A stretch of 64,000 nucleotides of DNA from Gonocerus acuteangulatus (taxonomy: Eukaryota; Arthropoda; Insecta; Hemiptera; Coreidae), in the NCBI GenBank assembly GCA_946811695.1, contig OX328131.1:14155289-14219288 (forward strand). The letters are read 5' to 3'. The notes beneath the pieces were generated by a model. That model was not told the origin of the DNA and did not search any database. It saw only the letters and a list, made by a program, of their open reading frames with translations. Below, in pieces: positions 45,886 to 57,885 of the stretch. A program made the translations under genes and the position numbers. Each line of letters begins with the position of its first letter. Within the stretch, counting starts at the first letter, position 1.

Positions 45886-46129
45886 ATTGACCAGACTACG
45901 CATTGGACACTCATTCCTCACTCACTCCTACTTAATGAATAGAAACGATAGACCTATTTGCCAGTACTGTAACAGGACTCTTACTATAAAACATATACTT
46001 ACAGAATGCAGACAGAGAAATCTACTAAACATACCTTATGACGTTCAAGAACTGTTAACGGAAAACAGCCCACATATTAAAACCATATTACAACATTTTC
46101 ATAACATAAACATACACCATAAAATCTAA
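45886..46129 (+). pseudogene. LINE ORF2 C-terminal zinc-knuckle fragment
   Basis: Reads TRLRIGHSFLTHSYLMNRND, RPICQYCNRTLTIKHILTEC (C-x2-C-x7-H-x4-C), then RQRNLLNIPYDVQELLTENS, ending HNINIHHKI and a stop. This is the jockey/I-type C-terminal nucleic-acid-binding knuckle, open here for 80 codons, closely related to the copy at 17330-17519. The upstream reverse transcriptase is missing. Confidence 0.75.
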
Positions 46130-46150
46130 CAAGTATACTGTATTAAAAAG

Positions 46151-47298
46151 TCCGACTCGCAGGAACTGCATAATCTTAGCGCGGTTCCGTTCTTATCTCT
46201 AGACTCATTTAAAATTATTAAAATAGAAGCTGTTATTATTTTGGGTCCACATTTCTAGAAAGCATGAAGATTAGATAGTTAGCCGTCGAGGTGATAAGTA
46301 AAGATGGAATGGCTGGGATTCGGCTAAAGAAACCTCAATACGATTTTTGTTAAAAAATCTATATTTAGGACGTTTTGGCTACTCATTGGTAGCCTTCGTC
46401 AGCAATGAAAGTGCCGGGAGGCAGAGGAGGACCAACGTTGACAGTTCCATCTTTACTTTCAAGAAAGGTCTTATTTACGATCTTACCTGGATACCCATCC
46501 AGGGTATCCAGCCCTAGGAAGGACCCCGCTAGGCATTTGAAAAGCTATCTATCTCTAAGATTAAATTGTTTTTCTTATTTTTCTTAACCTGATTTATTAT
46601 CAAATACATTATCCAACTACAAGCAGTTAAAAAATAATAAGGAATAAAAACAGACAAAAAGAAAAGTTCGAATAAGCGAAATCAATTACTTTAAAGTTTT
46701 AAGCACTTATTTCTCCGATTGACATCGTCTAATCAAAACTTTTATTAGAACCATTTTTTTAGAGAATTTAGTAAGCTTTCTAATGGTATTCTTCCGTTTA
46801 CGAAGATTCTCAACCTTTTTCGAGATATTAAGGAAAGTATACAAAGTTACCAAAACTTTTTATGTCTGTTAATAAAATATTTTATTCTGACCCTTCCTTA
46901 ACTCCAAACGTAACGTAAATTTCAACATATAAGTTTTAATGAAAGTAGAACATGCAGAACATTTTTCAACTGAATCCCATGATTCTAAGTACCTAAACCA
47001 AAAACGGTATTCAAAAACTATTTTTCCAATTTTCTCGAAAACGGTTAAAGCTATCGCCTTGAAAATGGTTTCATTCGTTTTCCTAGCCCAAGAAGCCTAT
47101 AAAACGAGTACTTACAAGCTTATGAACTCAAAAACGTAAGCGTTACGATTTTTTCTGCGCGAATTTCGCCCCAAACGCCATCTTCCAGTGGGCGGATTTT
47201 GCTGGTTAACGAACTTGACCTTCCAAATTGGACGATGGATTTTTGTACCAAATTTCATCAAAATCGGACCATCAGGGAAGCCAGAAATGAGCGAACAG

Positions 47299-47355
<57 letters not shown>

Positions 47356-47491
47356 AATTTGAAGCACCGTTATTTTCGGTCTCTAGGGGTTCTGAAACGC
47401 GAAATGTTTTGGTCGGGACTTCCGGATTGTTTCATTGTATCAACCTTATAAGCGGGGTTCCTCCCTATGGGGGAGGGAGGAACCGCGCTAA
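46151..47491 (+). mobile_element. HINE/Helentron-like element, family C, second copy
   Basis: tccgactcgcaggaactgca at the 5' end, subterminal ttagcgcggttcc, 3' hairpin gggttcctccctatggggga, then ggaggaaccgcgctaa at 47491. An (AT)n tract lies at 47303-47353. The interior is collinear with 37600-38647. Confidence 0.6.
46371..46402 (-). ncRNA. Hammerhead-like motif, mutated core
   Basis: Minus strand CTGACGA, stem GGCTAC / GTAGCC (perfect 6 bp), then AAAAC where GAAAC is expected. Probably inactive. It lies in the 5' part of the second family C element, next to a gattcggcta block. Confidence 0.4.
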
Positions 47492-47648
47492 AAAGGAAAA
47501 AAAAAATATATATATATATAATATAACTCTTCGTTACTTTAAAGGATCCTCATTTCTAGACATTATACATTAATATTCTTGTGTTTATAATACGAATATA
47601 CTCGTATATCGGCATCAATTTAACACCATAACGCTCAACTTTTTTTTT

Positions 47649-47694
<46 letters not shown>

Positions 47695-48475
47695 ACTTCG
47701 GCTATTTATATTTATTATTATTAATATTTTCCTTTATTTATTTATTTTTAATTTACTAATATTAATTTCTATATTTACTTTATTCCTTTTTTTTCTATTT
47801 TATTTATTTATTTTTTTTATTTATTTATTTTTTATTTTTTTATTATTATTATTATTTTTTTTTTAATTTATTTATTTTTTTTTTCCTTCTCTTCTTATTT
47901 TCACCTTTTCTGTTACTAATATATTTTCCCCTCCTAAGAGTTACTGCCTTTCGTTTTCCCGATTCTTACGTTGTTCAATAATTTTATTCATTATCAAATT
48001 TTGTATATACCTTATTCACAGTATCAACAACAGTGCTAAACAACTTCATATTTTACACCTTCTATCTCGAAGTAATTGTAAACAGACCTTATTTGTAACC
48101 ACATGAACATTGTTCTAATGTATTTTATCTGTTATTATTAAGAATTCACAATGTATTTCTTTATTTATATTATTTTTTTTTAATTACAACTAGAAATAAA
48201 TCTGTATAATTGTTTCGAGCACATCACCTTAGTTGCGGGTGCTCATAAATAAATGAATTAAAAAAAAAAAATTATTTCAATGTACATAATCAAATTCTAA
48301 AATCTCCCAGGGTGGGTGTAAGATTTTGCCCAATGGGATGTTCAAAACTGATACAACCAGAAATAGATGTAATTTTAAGCCCCTGAAGACCCTACAGAAG
48401 AGCTTGAAAAATGAAAATCAAGGAACGATATATATATATATACATGTGTATGTGGGTGTTTCTGTATATTTATAC
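47492..48475. other. Low-complexity T-rich DNA and a LINE-like poly-A tail
   Basis: 47640-47693 is nearly pure T and 47694-47890 is TTTA-rich. 48205-48280 (gagcacatcaccttagttgc, gctcataaataaatgaatta and poly-A) resembles the 3' tail of a jockey-like LINE. No coding sequence. Confidence 0.4.
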
Positions 48476-49048
48476 CAATGTTAGGCAAGAAACTAAAATT
48501 AAAACTACATTTACTTTTTAGAATAAACTAAATCTAAACTAAAAATTGCAACCTAAAAAAACTAAAACTAAAATTTTAGTTAAGTTTTACAAAAATAACA
48601 TGAGTTAATGTAAATCATATGTTATTTCGATAATTTAGTAAATAATTAAAACTAATAGAACTTATTTTCATTTTGTTTTAAATAGGCTGGAATTGTAGTT
48701 GTAAGATGTAACCTCATTTTTCCCCACTATAGTTCATAAATAAACACTCTCTATTTAAACTAAAATACATACATACCTATTTTTTTTACCCTTGTTCTGA
48801 ATCAGAGTATGCAATAAACTAATTAGTGAATTAAAAACCAAAGCTAAACTAAAATCATAAAATAAGGTCACTTTTGCTTAAATTAAACTAATTGCCATAC
48901 TAAAAACGTATACAAAAACTATAAACAACTATTTATTAAGAAAAAAACTCCAACACTTGATTAATAATTATTACAAATCTAAAACTAATAATATAACGTG
49001 AGTTCATTTTTAGTTAGAATGAATTGACTTTAGTTTTGCCCATCACTG
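48476..49048. mobile_element. hAT-type non-autonomous element, relative of 24769-25340
   Basis: Ends caatgttaggcaagaaacta and ttgcccatcactg; the interior repeats aaactaaaacta words in the same order as the 24.8-kb copy. No clear target duplication. Confidence 0.55.
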
Positions 49049-49260
49049 GTATAAACACACATTCAATCTATAGAATTCCCTCTATATTTTTTCACCCTCA
49101 AAATGTGATCCATCCTGAAACTATTGAAGAGCCCTCTATCTGTAGTAAGTGTAACCAAGACTTCCCCATCCTGCCAGTTATTCCAACGAGTGGACATTGG
49201 AAAACACTCGAGATCTCGTTTGTCACTCCCTACACCTGCGGCCTCCATTCGGGATTATCT
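49049..49260. other. Unassigned GC-richer segment
   Basis: Open in several frames for 50-70 codons on both strands (for example SICSKCNQDFPILPVIPTSG), possibly the end of a LINE protein, but I cannot place a domain. Confidence 0.3.
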
Positions 49261-49828
49261 TTTAGCATTTTTTTTTTCTTTTTTATTATTATTGTTTCAT
49301 CCTGTATTTATTTAAAACAATATTGTTAAATAATATTCGGAGTTATAATAAAATAAATCTTCTCTGTTGATATCTTTTAGGATTTTTTTTTCTTTTTTAT
49401 TATTATTGTTTCATCCTGTATTTATTTAAAACAATATTGTTAAATAATATTCGGAGTTATAATAAAATAAATCTTCTCTGTTGATATCTTTTAGCATTTT
49501 TTTTTTTATTTTTTATTATTATTGTTTCATCCTGTATTTATTTAAAACAATATTGTTAAATAATATTCGGAGTTATAATAAAATAAATCTTCTCTGTTGA
49601 TATCTTTTAGGATTTTTTTTCTTTTTTATTATTATTGTTTCATCCTGTATTTATTTAAAACAATATTGTTAAATAATATTCGGAGTTATAATAAAATAAA
49701 TCTTCTCTGTTGATATCTTTTAGGATTTTTTTTCTTTTTTATTATTATTGTTTCATCCTGTATTTATTTAAAACAATATTGTTAAATAATATTCGGAGTT
49801 ATAATAAAATAAATCTTCTCTGTTGATA
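49261..49828 (+). repeat. 113-116-bp tandem repeat, five units
   Basis: Unit ends tattcggagttataataaaa, then cttctctgttgatatctttt, then a poly-T tract. The landmark ttcgg lies at 49336, 49450, 49566, 49679 and 49792. Length differences come from the T run. The unit resembles a LINE 3' UTR (aataaaataaatct) amplified in tandem. Confidence 0.9.
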
Positions 49829-50423
49829 TTCTGGGGATACTTCGATGGTTTCTCGTATAATCCTTTCTTGTATGTTTGATTCATCGCTCTATTGCAAGGT
49901 GCTTTTTTAGGTTAATTTCTATAAATCTTTCAGAGACCCTTTCAGAAAGTTATGGTTATGCTCCTCCGTTATATCAAAATTGTCTGATATGCTTTTACCG
50001 ATTGAAAAGCGGTGATTTCCACGTCAATAGCAAAGAAAATCCCGGAGAACCCGAAATATTCTAAGACAATCAATTGCAAAACTTATTGAATATTTTGATT
50101 GATTTTTGTCAATACATGTTTAAAGTGATAAAATGATCAAAATATATGCAAACACCTTATATCTGTACCACGGATGTAAAGGACACCATGCCACATCTTT
50201 GTATTTGTGCAGGAGAGCAAGTTTTTCATAACTCTGAACTCTCAGCATTTGTTTTTTCGTTACTTATAGAAACAGTTTACAGAAAACCTTTTAGATTGTT
50301 GTTGGCATTGATAAGTAATTGGAAGTATTGATCAAAGTAAAACAGAATCAGAAATAGACATGGCATGTTGTACCTGAAATGAAAACGGACATGATTTTAT
50401 TTTTCATCGTCTTATCTTCGTTA
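49829..50423. other. No recognised feature
   Basis: Intronic AT-rich DNA; the short open frames at 49876 and 50146 have no domain. Confidence 0.3.
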
Positions 50424-50431
50424 TTTGTGGG

Positions 50432-51232
50432 CAGAGTTGGGCAAAAATTATCATCGGATAACGGATGACGAATAACCTAGGTTATTCGTTATTTGTCATC
50501 TATAATTTTCGGATATCCGTTATCCGTTATTCGAAATTATTACCATTTACGTAAATTTATCCGTCATCTTTTATCTTAAGATTTCATTTGAAATAATTTT
50601 TCATCTTACGGATGAATTTGAATTCGATGGATAAATTTTCATCCAAAAGATGATTTTTATATTTGGAAGATGTGTAGAAAACCAATTTACTACTTAATCA
50701 TAATGTATTTATTAATTATTTAAATATAATATAATATGTAATTATTTAAATTATTATTAAATATAATTATGTATTACATTATTATTTAAATATATAATTA
50801 AACTTTAAATTAAATTCAGCATAGATTTTAAAACTACTCTTTTCTCAAACATTTCATCTGAGAGTCGATTGCTTTTTGGAATATCCGTTATGGAAGCAAA
50901 CGAGAACAGCCGTTCGACTGGTGCTGACGATGGAAGTGCCGAGTTGTACTTAAAAAACAATTTCTTGATGTTTAAATGTTTATTTAAAGAGTGCAATGCC
51001 ATGTGCAAGCGAACAGTTTGTTTTTGCCCGAATTGATGGAAAAAAGTGGTATTGTGGACGGATAACGAATAAAAGATAACGGATAATCAAATGACGAATA
51101 AAAGATAATTCCCCCGTTTCTCGAATAACGGATAATTGGTCATCCGTGGTTTTATGATTAACTAATAACGGATAAAAAATTATCTTTTATTCGTTACTTA
51201 AATAAAAAATTATTCGAATAAGCCCAACTCTG
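50432..51232. mobile_element. hAT element remnant with exact 8-bp target duplication
   Basis: Inverted ends cagagttgggcaaaaattat and its partner ending gcccaactctg. Flanked by tttgtggg at 50424-50431 and 51233-51240. Internal ggataacgga/taacggataa words repeat near both ends. It encodes only the last part of a hAT transposase. Confidence 0.85.
50805..51008 (-). pseudogene. hAT transposase C-terminal dimerisation domain (hATC) remnant
   Basis: 67 codons: MHMALHSLNKHLNIKKLFFK, YNSALPSSAPVERLFSFAS, NRLSDEMFEKRVVLKSM. The F-x-K-Y-N-x-x-L-P-S-S-A-P-V-E-R-L-F-S signature followed by N-R-L-S-D-E-x-F-E is the hATC domain, needed for transposase dimerisation. The frame is open and well preserved, but the catalytic and zinc-finger parts are gone, so the element is an internal-deletion derivative. 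Confidence 0.85.
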
Positions 51233-51240
51233 TTTGTGGG

Positions 51241-52020
51241 AAGGGGACATATTGGCCTATACTATTATATGGATCGAAATATACACAATAAGAACTTGGT
51301 GTTAAGTAAATTTAATAAAAAAAATGGACATGGCGTCCTTTACATCCGGGGTACAGATATACAGGGTGGCCCAGATAAGCGGGCCACAAGAGCAATAACT
51401 ACTAAACGGTTTGAAATATCAAAATGTTTCAAAGGGGCAAAGTTGTAGTTCTCGTCGAGATCTATAAAATGTTGCCATTGGAAATGAGAAAATAACACTT
51501 CTAAGGGCTCAAATAGGCCTTTGAAGGGAAGGGTTTCTTCTTTACCCATATTTTGCATTATATTTTTTAAATGTACTAATAAAACAAGGAAGAGCCGCGC
51601 AAACGGGGTTTCGATGCGTCAAGTAGTTCTCTGTAAAAATACATTTTCATTTGCATGTATTCCTCATCTGAAATTCCCCCCAAAAAAGGCACTTGAATTT
51701 ATTTAAACAGTATTTTTGTTAAGGGAGGGGCAATTCAGCATAGGAGAATATGCTCTATTTTCGGAATGCCCTGAAAGACTAGCATAAGACTGTAGTACCA
51801 TCATATCTTTAACATAATTTTTAACCGCTAGAGATAAGAAGTGTCGTTTTCGAATTATTTCAGAAGTGTTATTTTCAAGAACGTCAAAAGTCAGCCACCT
51901 TTGAAACAGTTCTGCAAAAAAAGAAACACCATTTTTCCGAGTTTTGCATCAAGAAAAGAATATTTCGTATTATGCCAGTATTGTACCGAAAGCTAATAGT
52001 TTTCAGTCGTGTTATATTTT
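51241..52020. other. Unassigned; possible end of the element that seeded the 76-bp array
   Basis: 51360-51390 (tacagggtggcccagataag) looks like a transposon end of the kind common in arthropods. No coding domain. Confidence 0.3.
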
Positions 52021-54620
52021 GTTTTATGACGTTCTTGCACAATAATTGAGAGACATATTTTGTACTATTTTAGAAACATTGGTTTTGGATCAATTGGTTT
52101 TATGACGTTCTTGCACAATAATTGAGAGACATCTTTTGTACTATTTTAGAAACATTGGTTTTGGATCAATTGGTTTTATGACGTTCTTGCACAATAATTG
52201 AGAGACATCTTTTGTACTATTTTAGAAACATTGGTTTTGGATCAATTGGTTTTATGACGTTCTTGCACAATAATTGAGAGACATCTTTTGTACTATTTTA
52301 GAAACATTGGTTTTGGATCAATTGGTTTTATGACGTTCTTGCACAATAATTGAGAGACATCTTTTGTACTATTTTAGAAACATTGGTTTTGGATCAATTG
52401 GTTTTATGACGTTCTTGCACAATAATTGAGAGACATCTTTTGTACTATTTTAGAAACATTGGTTTTGGATCAATTGGTTTTATGACGTTCTTGCACAATA
52501 ATTGAGAGACATCTTTTGTACTATTTTAGAAACATTGGTTTTGGATCAATTGGTTTTATGACGTTCTTGCACAATAATTGAGAGACATCTTTTGTACTAT
52601 TTTAGAAACATTGGTTTTGGATCAATTGGTTTTATGACGTTCTTGCACAATAATTGAGAGACATCTTTTGTACTATTTTAGAAACATTGGTTTTGGATCA
52701 ATTGGTTTTATGACGTTCTTGCACAATAATTGAGAGACATCTTTTGTACTATTTTAGAAACATTGGTTTTGGATCAATTGGTTTTATGACGTTCTTGCAC
52801 AATAATTGAGAGACATCTTTTGTACTATTTTAGAAACATTGGTTTTGGATCAATTGGTTTTATGACGTTCTTGCACAATAATTGAGAGACATCTTTTGTA
52901 CTATTTTAGAAACATTGGTTTTGGATCAATTGGTTTTATGACGTTCTTGCACAATAATTGAGAGACATCTTTTGTACTATTTTAGAAACATTGGTTTTGG
53001 ATCAATTGGTTTTATGACGTTCTTGCACAATAATTGAGAGACATCTTTTGTACTATTTTAGAAACATTGGTTTTGGATCAATTGGTTTTATGACGTTCTT
53101 GCACAATAATTGAGAGACATCTTTTGTACTATTTTAGAAACATTGGTTTTGGATCAATTGGTTTTATGACGTTCTTGCACAATAATTGAGAGACATCTTT
53201 TGTACTATTTTAGAAACATTGGTTTTGGATCAATTGGTTTTATGACGTTCTTGCACAATAATTGAGAGACATCTTTTGTACTATTTTAGAAACATTGGTT
53301 TTGGATCAATTGGTTTTATGACGTTCTTGCACAATAATTGAGAGACATCTTTTGTACTATTTTAGAAACATTGGTTTTGGATCAATTGGTTTTATGACGT
53401 TCTTGCACAATAATTGAGAGACATCTTTTGTACTATTTTAGAAACATTGGTTTTGGATCAATTGGTTTTATGACGTTCTTGCACAATAATTGAGAGACAT
53501 CTTTTGTACTATTTTAGAAACATTGGTTTTGGATCAATTGGTTTTATGACGTTCTTGCACAATAATTGAGAGACATCTTTTGTACTATTTTAGAAATATT
53601 GGTTTTGTATCAATTGGTTTTATGACGTTCTTGCACAATAATTGAGAGACATCTTTTGTACTATTTTAGAAATATTGGTTTTGGATCAATTGGTTTTATG
53701 ACGTTCTTGCACAATAATTGAGAGACATCTTTTGTACTATTTTAGAAATATTGGTTTTGGATCAATTGGTTTTATGACGTTCTTGCACAATAATTGAGAG
53801 ACATCTTTTGTACTATTTTAGAAACATTGGTTTTGGATCAATTGGTTTTATGACGTTCTTGCACAATAATTGAGAGACATCTTTTGTACTATTTTAGAAA
53901 CATTGGTTTTGGATCAATTGGTTTTATGACGTTCTTGCACAATAATTGAGAGACATCTTTTGTACTATTTTAGAAACATTGGTTTTGGATCAATTGGTTT
54001 TATGACGTTCTTGCACAATAATTGAGAGACATCTTTTGTACTATTTTAGAAATATTGGTTTTGTATCAATTGGTTTTATGACGTTCTTGCACAATAATTG
54101 AGAGACATCTTTTGTACTATTTTAGAAATATTGGTTTTGTATCAATTGGTTTTATGACGTTCTTGCACAATAATTGAGAGACATCTTTTGTACTATTTTA
54201 GAAATATTGGTTTTGGATCAATTAGTTTTATGACGTTCTTGCACAATAATTGAGAGACATCTTTTGTACTATTTTAGAAATATTGGTTTTGGATCAATTA
54301 GTTTTATGACGTTCTTGCACAATAATTGAGAGACATCTTTTGTACTATTTTAGAAATATTGGTTTTGGATCAATTGGTTTTATGACGTTCTTGCACAATA
54401 ATTGAGAGACATCTTTTGTACTATTTTAGAAATATTGGTTTTGGATCAATTGGTTTTATGACGTTCTTGCCCAATAATTGAGAGACATCTTTTGTACTAT
54501 TTTAGAAACATTGGTTTTGGATCAATTAGTTTTATGGCGTTCTTGCACAATAATTGAGAGACATCTTTTGTACTATTTTAGAAATATTGGTTTTGGATCA
54601 ATTAGTTTTATGACGTTCTT
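52021..54620 (+). repeat. 76-bp minisatellite, 34 complete units
   Basis: Unit gttttatgacgttcttgcac, aataattgagagacatcttt, tgtactattttagaaacatt, ggttttggatcaattg. The unit start at 52021 and the last at 54605 are exactly 34 x 76 bp apart. Units are almost identical up to about 53590; aaacatt/aaatatt, ttggatc/ttgtatc and aattggt/aattagt variants cluster towards the right end. Confidence 0.97.
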
Positions 54621-54675
54621 CCAAAGAAAAATCGGACCATTTTTGCAAAATGCACTGTACCATTTACATACATAT

Positions 54676-54889
54676 TATGTATATCAGTTCATCCCATAAG
54701 TAATGTAGGTTTATGTCTGTGTACTGTAGAATGTGTCGATCCAAGTTTTTCTGCTAGCTCTTCGACTGTTACAACAGGATTTTCTTCTACAGTAGCCTGC
54801 AGGAGTTGGTAGTCAAGCTCTGTTGCTAGACCTGTACGAGGCTCGTCTTCAAGCTTGCGTTTTCCCACCGAAATCGAAATGCGTTCAAA

Positions 54890-54900
<11 letters not shown>
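54676..54900 (-). pseudogene. Mariner-like transposase N-terminal fragment
   Basis: Minus strand: VGKRKLEDEPRTGLATELDY, QLLQATVEENPVVTVEELAE, KLGSTHSTVHRHK. The L-E-D-x-P-R-x-G, V-E-E-x-P-x-x-T-V-x-E-L-A-x-x-L-G-x-S-x-S-T-V-H-R-H pattern is the second helix-turn-helix of mariner transposases, which binds the terminal repeat. It then runs into caaacctacattacttatgg-type sequence that could be the 3' terminal repeat, so the catalytic domain is deleted. The upstream side is replaced by an (AT)n tract at 54892. Confidence 0.7.
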
Positions 54901-54949
<49 letters not shown>

Positions 54950-54950
<1 letters not shown>

Positions 54951-55886
54951 AGTGATATTTGCAATATAAATAGATTAAATTTAAATAATGAACCAAGAAA
55001 TATCTTACTACTTCTTAGTAATATAAAATTCCGACTGAATATAAATTTCCTGAATCTGAAATCAAGAAGGCCGTGCATATCTTCAGTAGTTTTCCTGAAG
55101 AGAAGAAGAAGAGATCCTTGGTCTTTATGTTAGGAGATCTGCATCCTAAAGTTTTTGTACCAAAATAATTGTTTGAATTGAACAAGAGAATGTTGAGAAC
55201 CTTGGGAATATTGAAAATTTTTATATCAATTGCAACTAGGCGATTAGCTCTATAAACACGTAGAGTGCAAACAAAATAAAATATGTAGAACATCAAAAAT
55301 AAAACATTTAAATAAAAAATTAAATAACTGAATCTATCAACTATACAAGACAAAAAAAGGCAGAAAGAGAAAAAAAATAGAATAATAAAAATACCAAACA
55401 TAAAGGCAACTATAAAATAAAAAACAGATAAGTAATAAATTATTTTTAATAAATGAAATCTTTTCCCTTTATTTTGTACAAATAAAATTGAATTATAAAA
55501 TTAATTTTAACATACTTCAAATTTTACAATTTCAAGTTCCAATATTGAAAATTGGAACTTGAGCTACGCCTGTGGATATAAGGTAATTTATTTTCATAGT
55601 ATAAATTTTATATTATTCTGTGGTAGTAAGATGTACATCACTAACCACGTATATGTTTTTTTAAAATATCTTTCTAATTTTGTATAAGAACCCAACACGG
55701 CCAGTTTAAATAATAAAATAACATTTAAAATTGATTATACGTCGATATATACAAAAATTAAATTATTTAAAATTAATTAATTTTTATTTTATAACAATAT
55801 ATGTATATATATGGTTCCTCAGAAAGTAATATCCATATTTTTCTCTTCTAAAGAAAATTTGATGAATGACATTTTATTTCTTCCAG
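54950..55886. other. End of the 37.7-kb intron, AT-rich
   Basis: No recognised gene or element; the pyrimidine-rich acceptor region before 55887 is visible. Confidence 0.4.
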
Positions 55887-56017
55887 GGTATCGGCTACAA
55901 CTTCGACTTCAAATTGGCTTACAAGTTTCTGCGCCGAGGCGAAGCACACCTGAGGTATGGCAACAGGTCTCTTACTTCATGGAGGGGGGACCTCGTACCC
56001 GGCAGTTACTGTGACAG
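55887..56017 (+). CDS. Internal exon of the CUB-domain gene (end of first CUB domain plus linker)
   Basis: The exon is 131 nt, with acceptor ttatttcttccag and donor gtaatt; it enters in phase 0 and leaves in phase 2. It encodes GIGYNFDFKLAYKFLRR, then EAHLRYGN, then SWRGDLVPGSYCDR. The F-D-F-K-L-A-Y-K-F run is the last CUB beta strand, and GSYCDR contains the first Cys of the linker into the next domain. Joined to the exon at 18027-18227 the frame is uninterrupted. The intron between them (18228-55886) is about 37.7 kb and full of transposons. The short open frame starting at 55811 extends upstream of the acceptor and is an artefact. Confidence 0.85.
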
Positions 56018-56505
56018 GTAATTTTATTTTATTTTGAAATTATTTTAATTAATGTTTACAAATGATATTCGTTTATTTTTTCGGTTCGTTAAAGAGGGTA
56101 AAATAGGAAGTTTTGAATTGTTATTTTGCAAAAAATGAATCTGCAGTGAAAAATTCATTTTTTTGCAAAATAGACATATTTGTCCTTGAAATGTACTTGA
56201 TTTTGCGCCGATGGAATTAAAAAGACCTGGGATTCGAATTCAGCGACCCTAAAAACCATGGTAGCTCTAGTTATTTCTTTTTAAACGACTTCATTCAAAA
56301 TTTACAATGCTCTTAAACCTGACGTGATAGTGTGAAACGGACTCCGGATTCGGCGTGTCAAAATACATTAGAATATATATAAAGTGTCTTTAGAAATACC
56401 ACTTGTTTTATTTTGCGTACGTGTGTAATCATTCACCTTAAAGATTTTTATATTTTTATTTTCGAGTTACGCTATATATGCGATGTGCACCTTACATTTT
56501 TTATA
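56018..56505. other. Start of the 6.6-kb intron, no recognised feature
   Basis: AT-rich; no coding or repeat signal. Confidence 0.35.
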
Positions 56506-56509
56506 CATT

Positions 56510-56755
56510 ACATTATTGTCTATATGTTTGCATTGTGTATATATTACTACATTATATTATATTACATTGTTGTCTATATGTTTGCATTGTGTATATATTA
56601 CTACATTATATTATATTACATTGTTGTCTATATGTTTGCATTGTGTATATATTACTACATTATATTATATTACATTATTGTCTATATGTTTGCATTGTGT
56701 ATATATTACTACATTATATTATATTACATTGTTGTCTATATGTTCACGTTGTGTA
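56510..56755 (+). repeat. 54-bp tandem repeat, about 4.5 units
   Basis: Unit attgttgtctatatgtttgc, attgtgtatatattactaca, ttatattatattac. Because the unit is a multiple of 3, three plus-strand frames remain open (YMFALCIYYYI-type repeats); they are not genes. Confidence 0.9.
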
Positions 56756-56766
56756 TTAAATTGTTA

Positions 56767-57885
56767 CTAGCTGAATACCCGTGCTTCGTCACGGCAGATA
56801 AGTAGTTATTTTATTGCGTTAAATAAGGTTTCATTAAAATTACTTTACTATACAATTTTGTGCAGTTTATTATAGCACGGTTCCCGTCAGACTTTATGTT
56901 ATTCAATGGGCGTTAAAATTTAAAAGTTTATGTTTCCAAAAGATTATTTGGAAACACCCATTAAATTTGCGGGCATTACCAAGGTTATAGGTGAGGAGGC
57001 TGTGCAAGGGTTCCGGATATTATTACCTCGCCTGGAAAACCTAAGGATATGCCATACATCACGGTTTGACCGGGACTGTCCCGGTATTTTGCAATTGTTT
57101 CGGTGTCCCGCCCAGTTTTATCAATGTCCCGGAAAAGGCTTTAAGATGTAAAAAGTAATGAATTCATGTTTATAAGAATCTTTTATAAATCGGTTACTTT
57201 TCTACAATCAACATTTTTACTACTGCTCACAGTGTCAAAGAAATGAGAAGTAATCTAACTAAAAAACGCTGGAACTACCTGCACAGCGCTGCCAGCTGTC
57301 AGACACTGCTATTTGGCTGAGAGAGAAAATCAAGTAGCAAAAAGTGGGTAGGCTACCATTCAGGATTCCCCCTTCCCGTTAGTTGCTAGGCTTAAGACTC
57401 ACAATTTTGCTTATAATTTGTACTGTTTTTATCCCCCCCCCCTGGTATGCCTATCCCATATTAATGTTTCCCGGTTTAACGCTCCAAAAATATGGCAAGC
57501 CTATCTGACGGGGACATGCAGAAAAGAAACGCAATTAAAACTCTATGAGGGACAATTTATTTCTAGTAATTCAAGGACTGCCACCATAGTGGAAATTAAC
57601 CTCAATTAGAAATAATACTATGAAATAGATAATGTACGGTAACAGCTGTTCTGTTATCGTCCTAGCAACGCTTGCTGCCTAGGCTTGCCTGCTCTAACCA
57701 ACTCAAACTTTAATCCCCTCTAAAAATACTTAAAAATTCGAATATCAAAAAATCCTTTCTTAGCGAGCGCCTACGTTATATAGGGAGTGACCATGCAAAA
57801 TTTCAAAACTTCCTGTCAAGCGGTTTGGGCTGGGGGATGATAGATGAGTGAGTGAGTGAGTGGTATTTGACAAATATATAGTAGA
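56767..57885 (-). mobile_element. Helitron-like element, family A, with internal insertion
   Basis: On the plus strand it starts ctagctgaatacccgtgctt, cgtcacggc (the 3' hairpin and CTAG of the minus-strand element, followed by T). It ends tatttgacaaatatatagta, ga (5' TC). 57040-57470 contains unrelated sequence (ccgggactgtcccgg hairpin, then a C tract), probably a second insertion. Confidence 0.6.

Noticed and set aside
52021..54620. Possible CRISPR array or centromeric satellite
   Set aside because: No spacers, so not CRISPR; the array is only 2.6 kb inside an intron, too short and isolated to be called centromeric.
54855..55401. Open frames with long Ile/Tyr runs and a Phe-rich minus-strand frame
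   Set aside because: They cross an (AT)n tract and AT-rich intron; no domain, start context or splice pattern supports them.
55811..56014. 67-codon frame starting at 55811 as an independent gene
   Set aside because: Its second half is the wrong frame across a CUB exon; the splice acceptor at 55886 and the phase-0 frame explain the coding signal.
56413..56805. Three overlapping plus-strand open frames with YMFALCIYYYI-type repeats
   Set aside because: They are produced by a 54-bp AT-rich tandem repeat whose length is a multiple of three; all three frames stay open, which no real gene requires.
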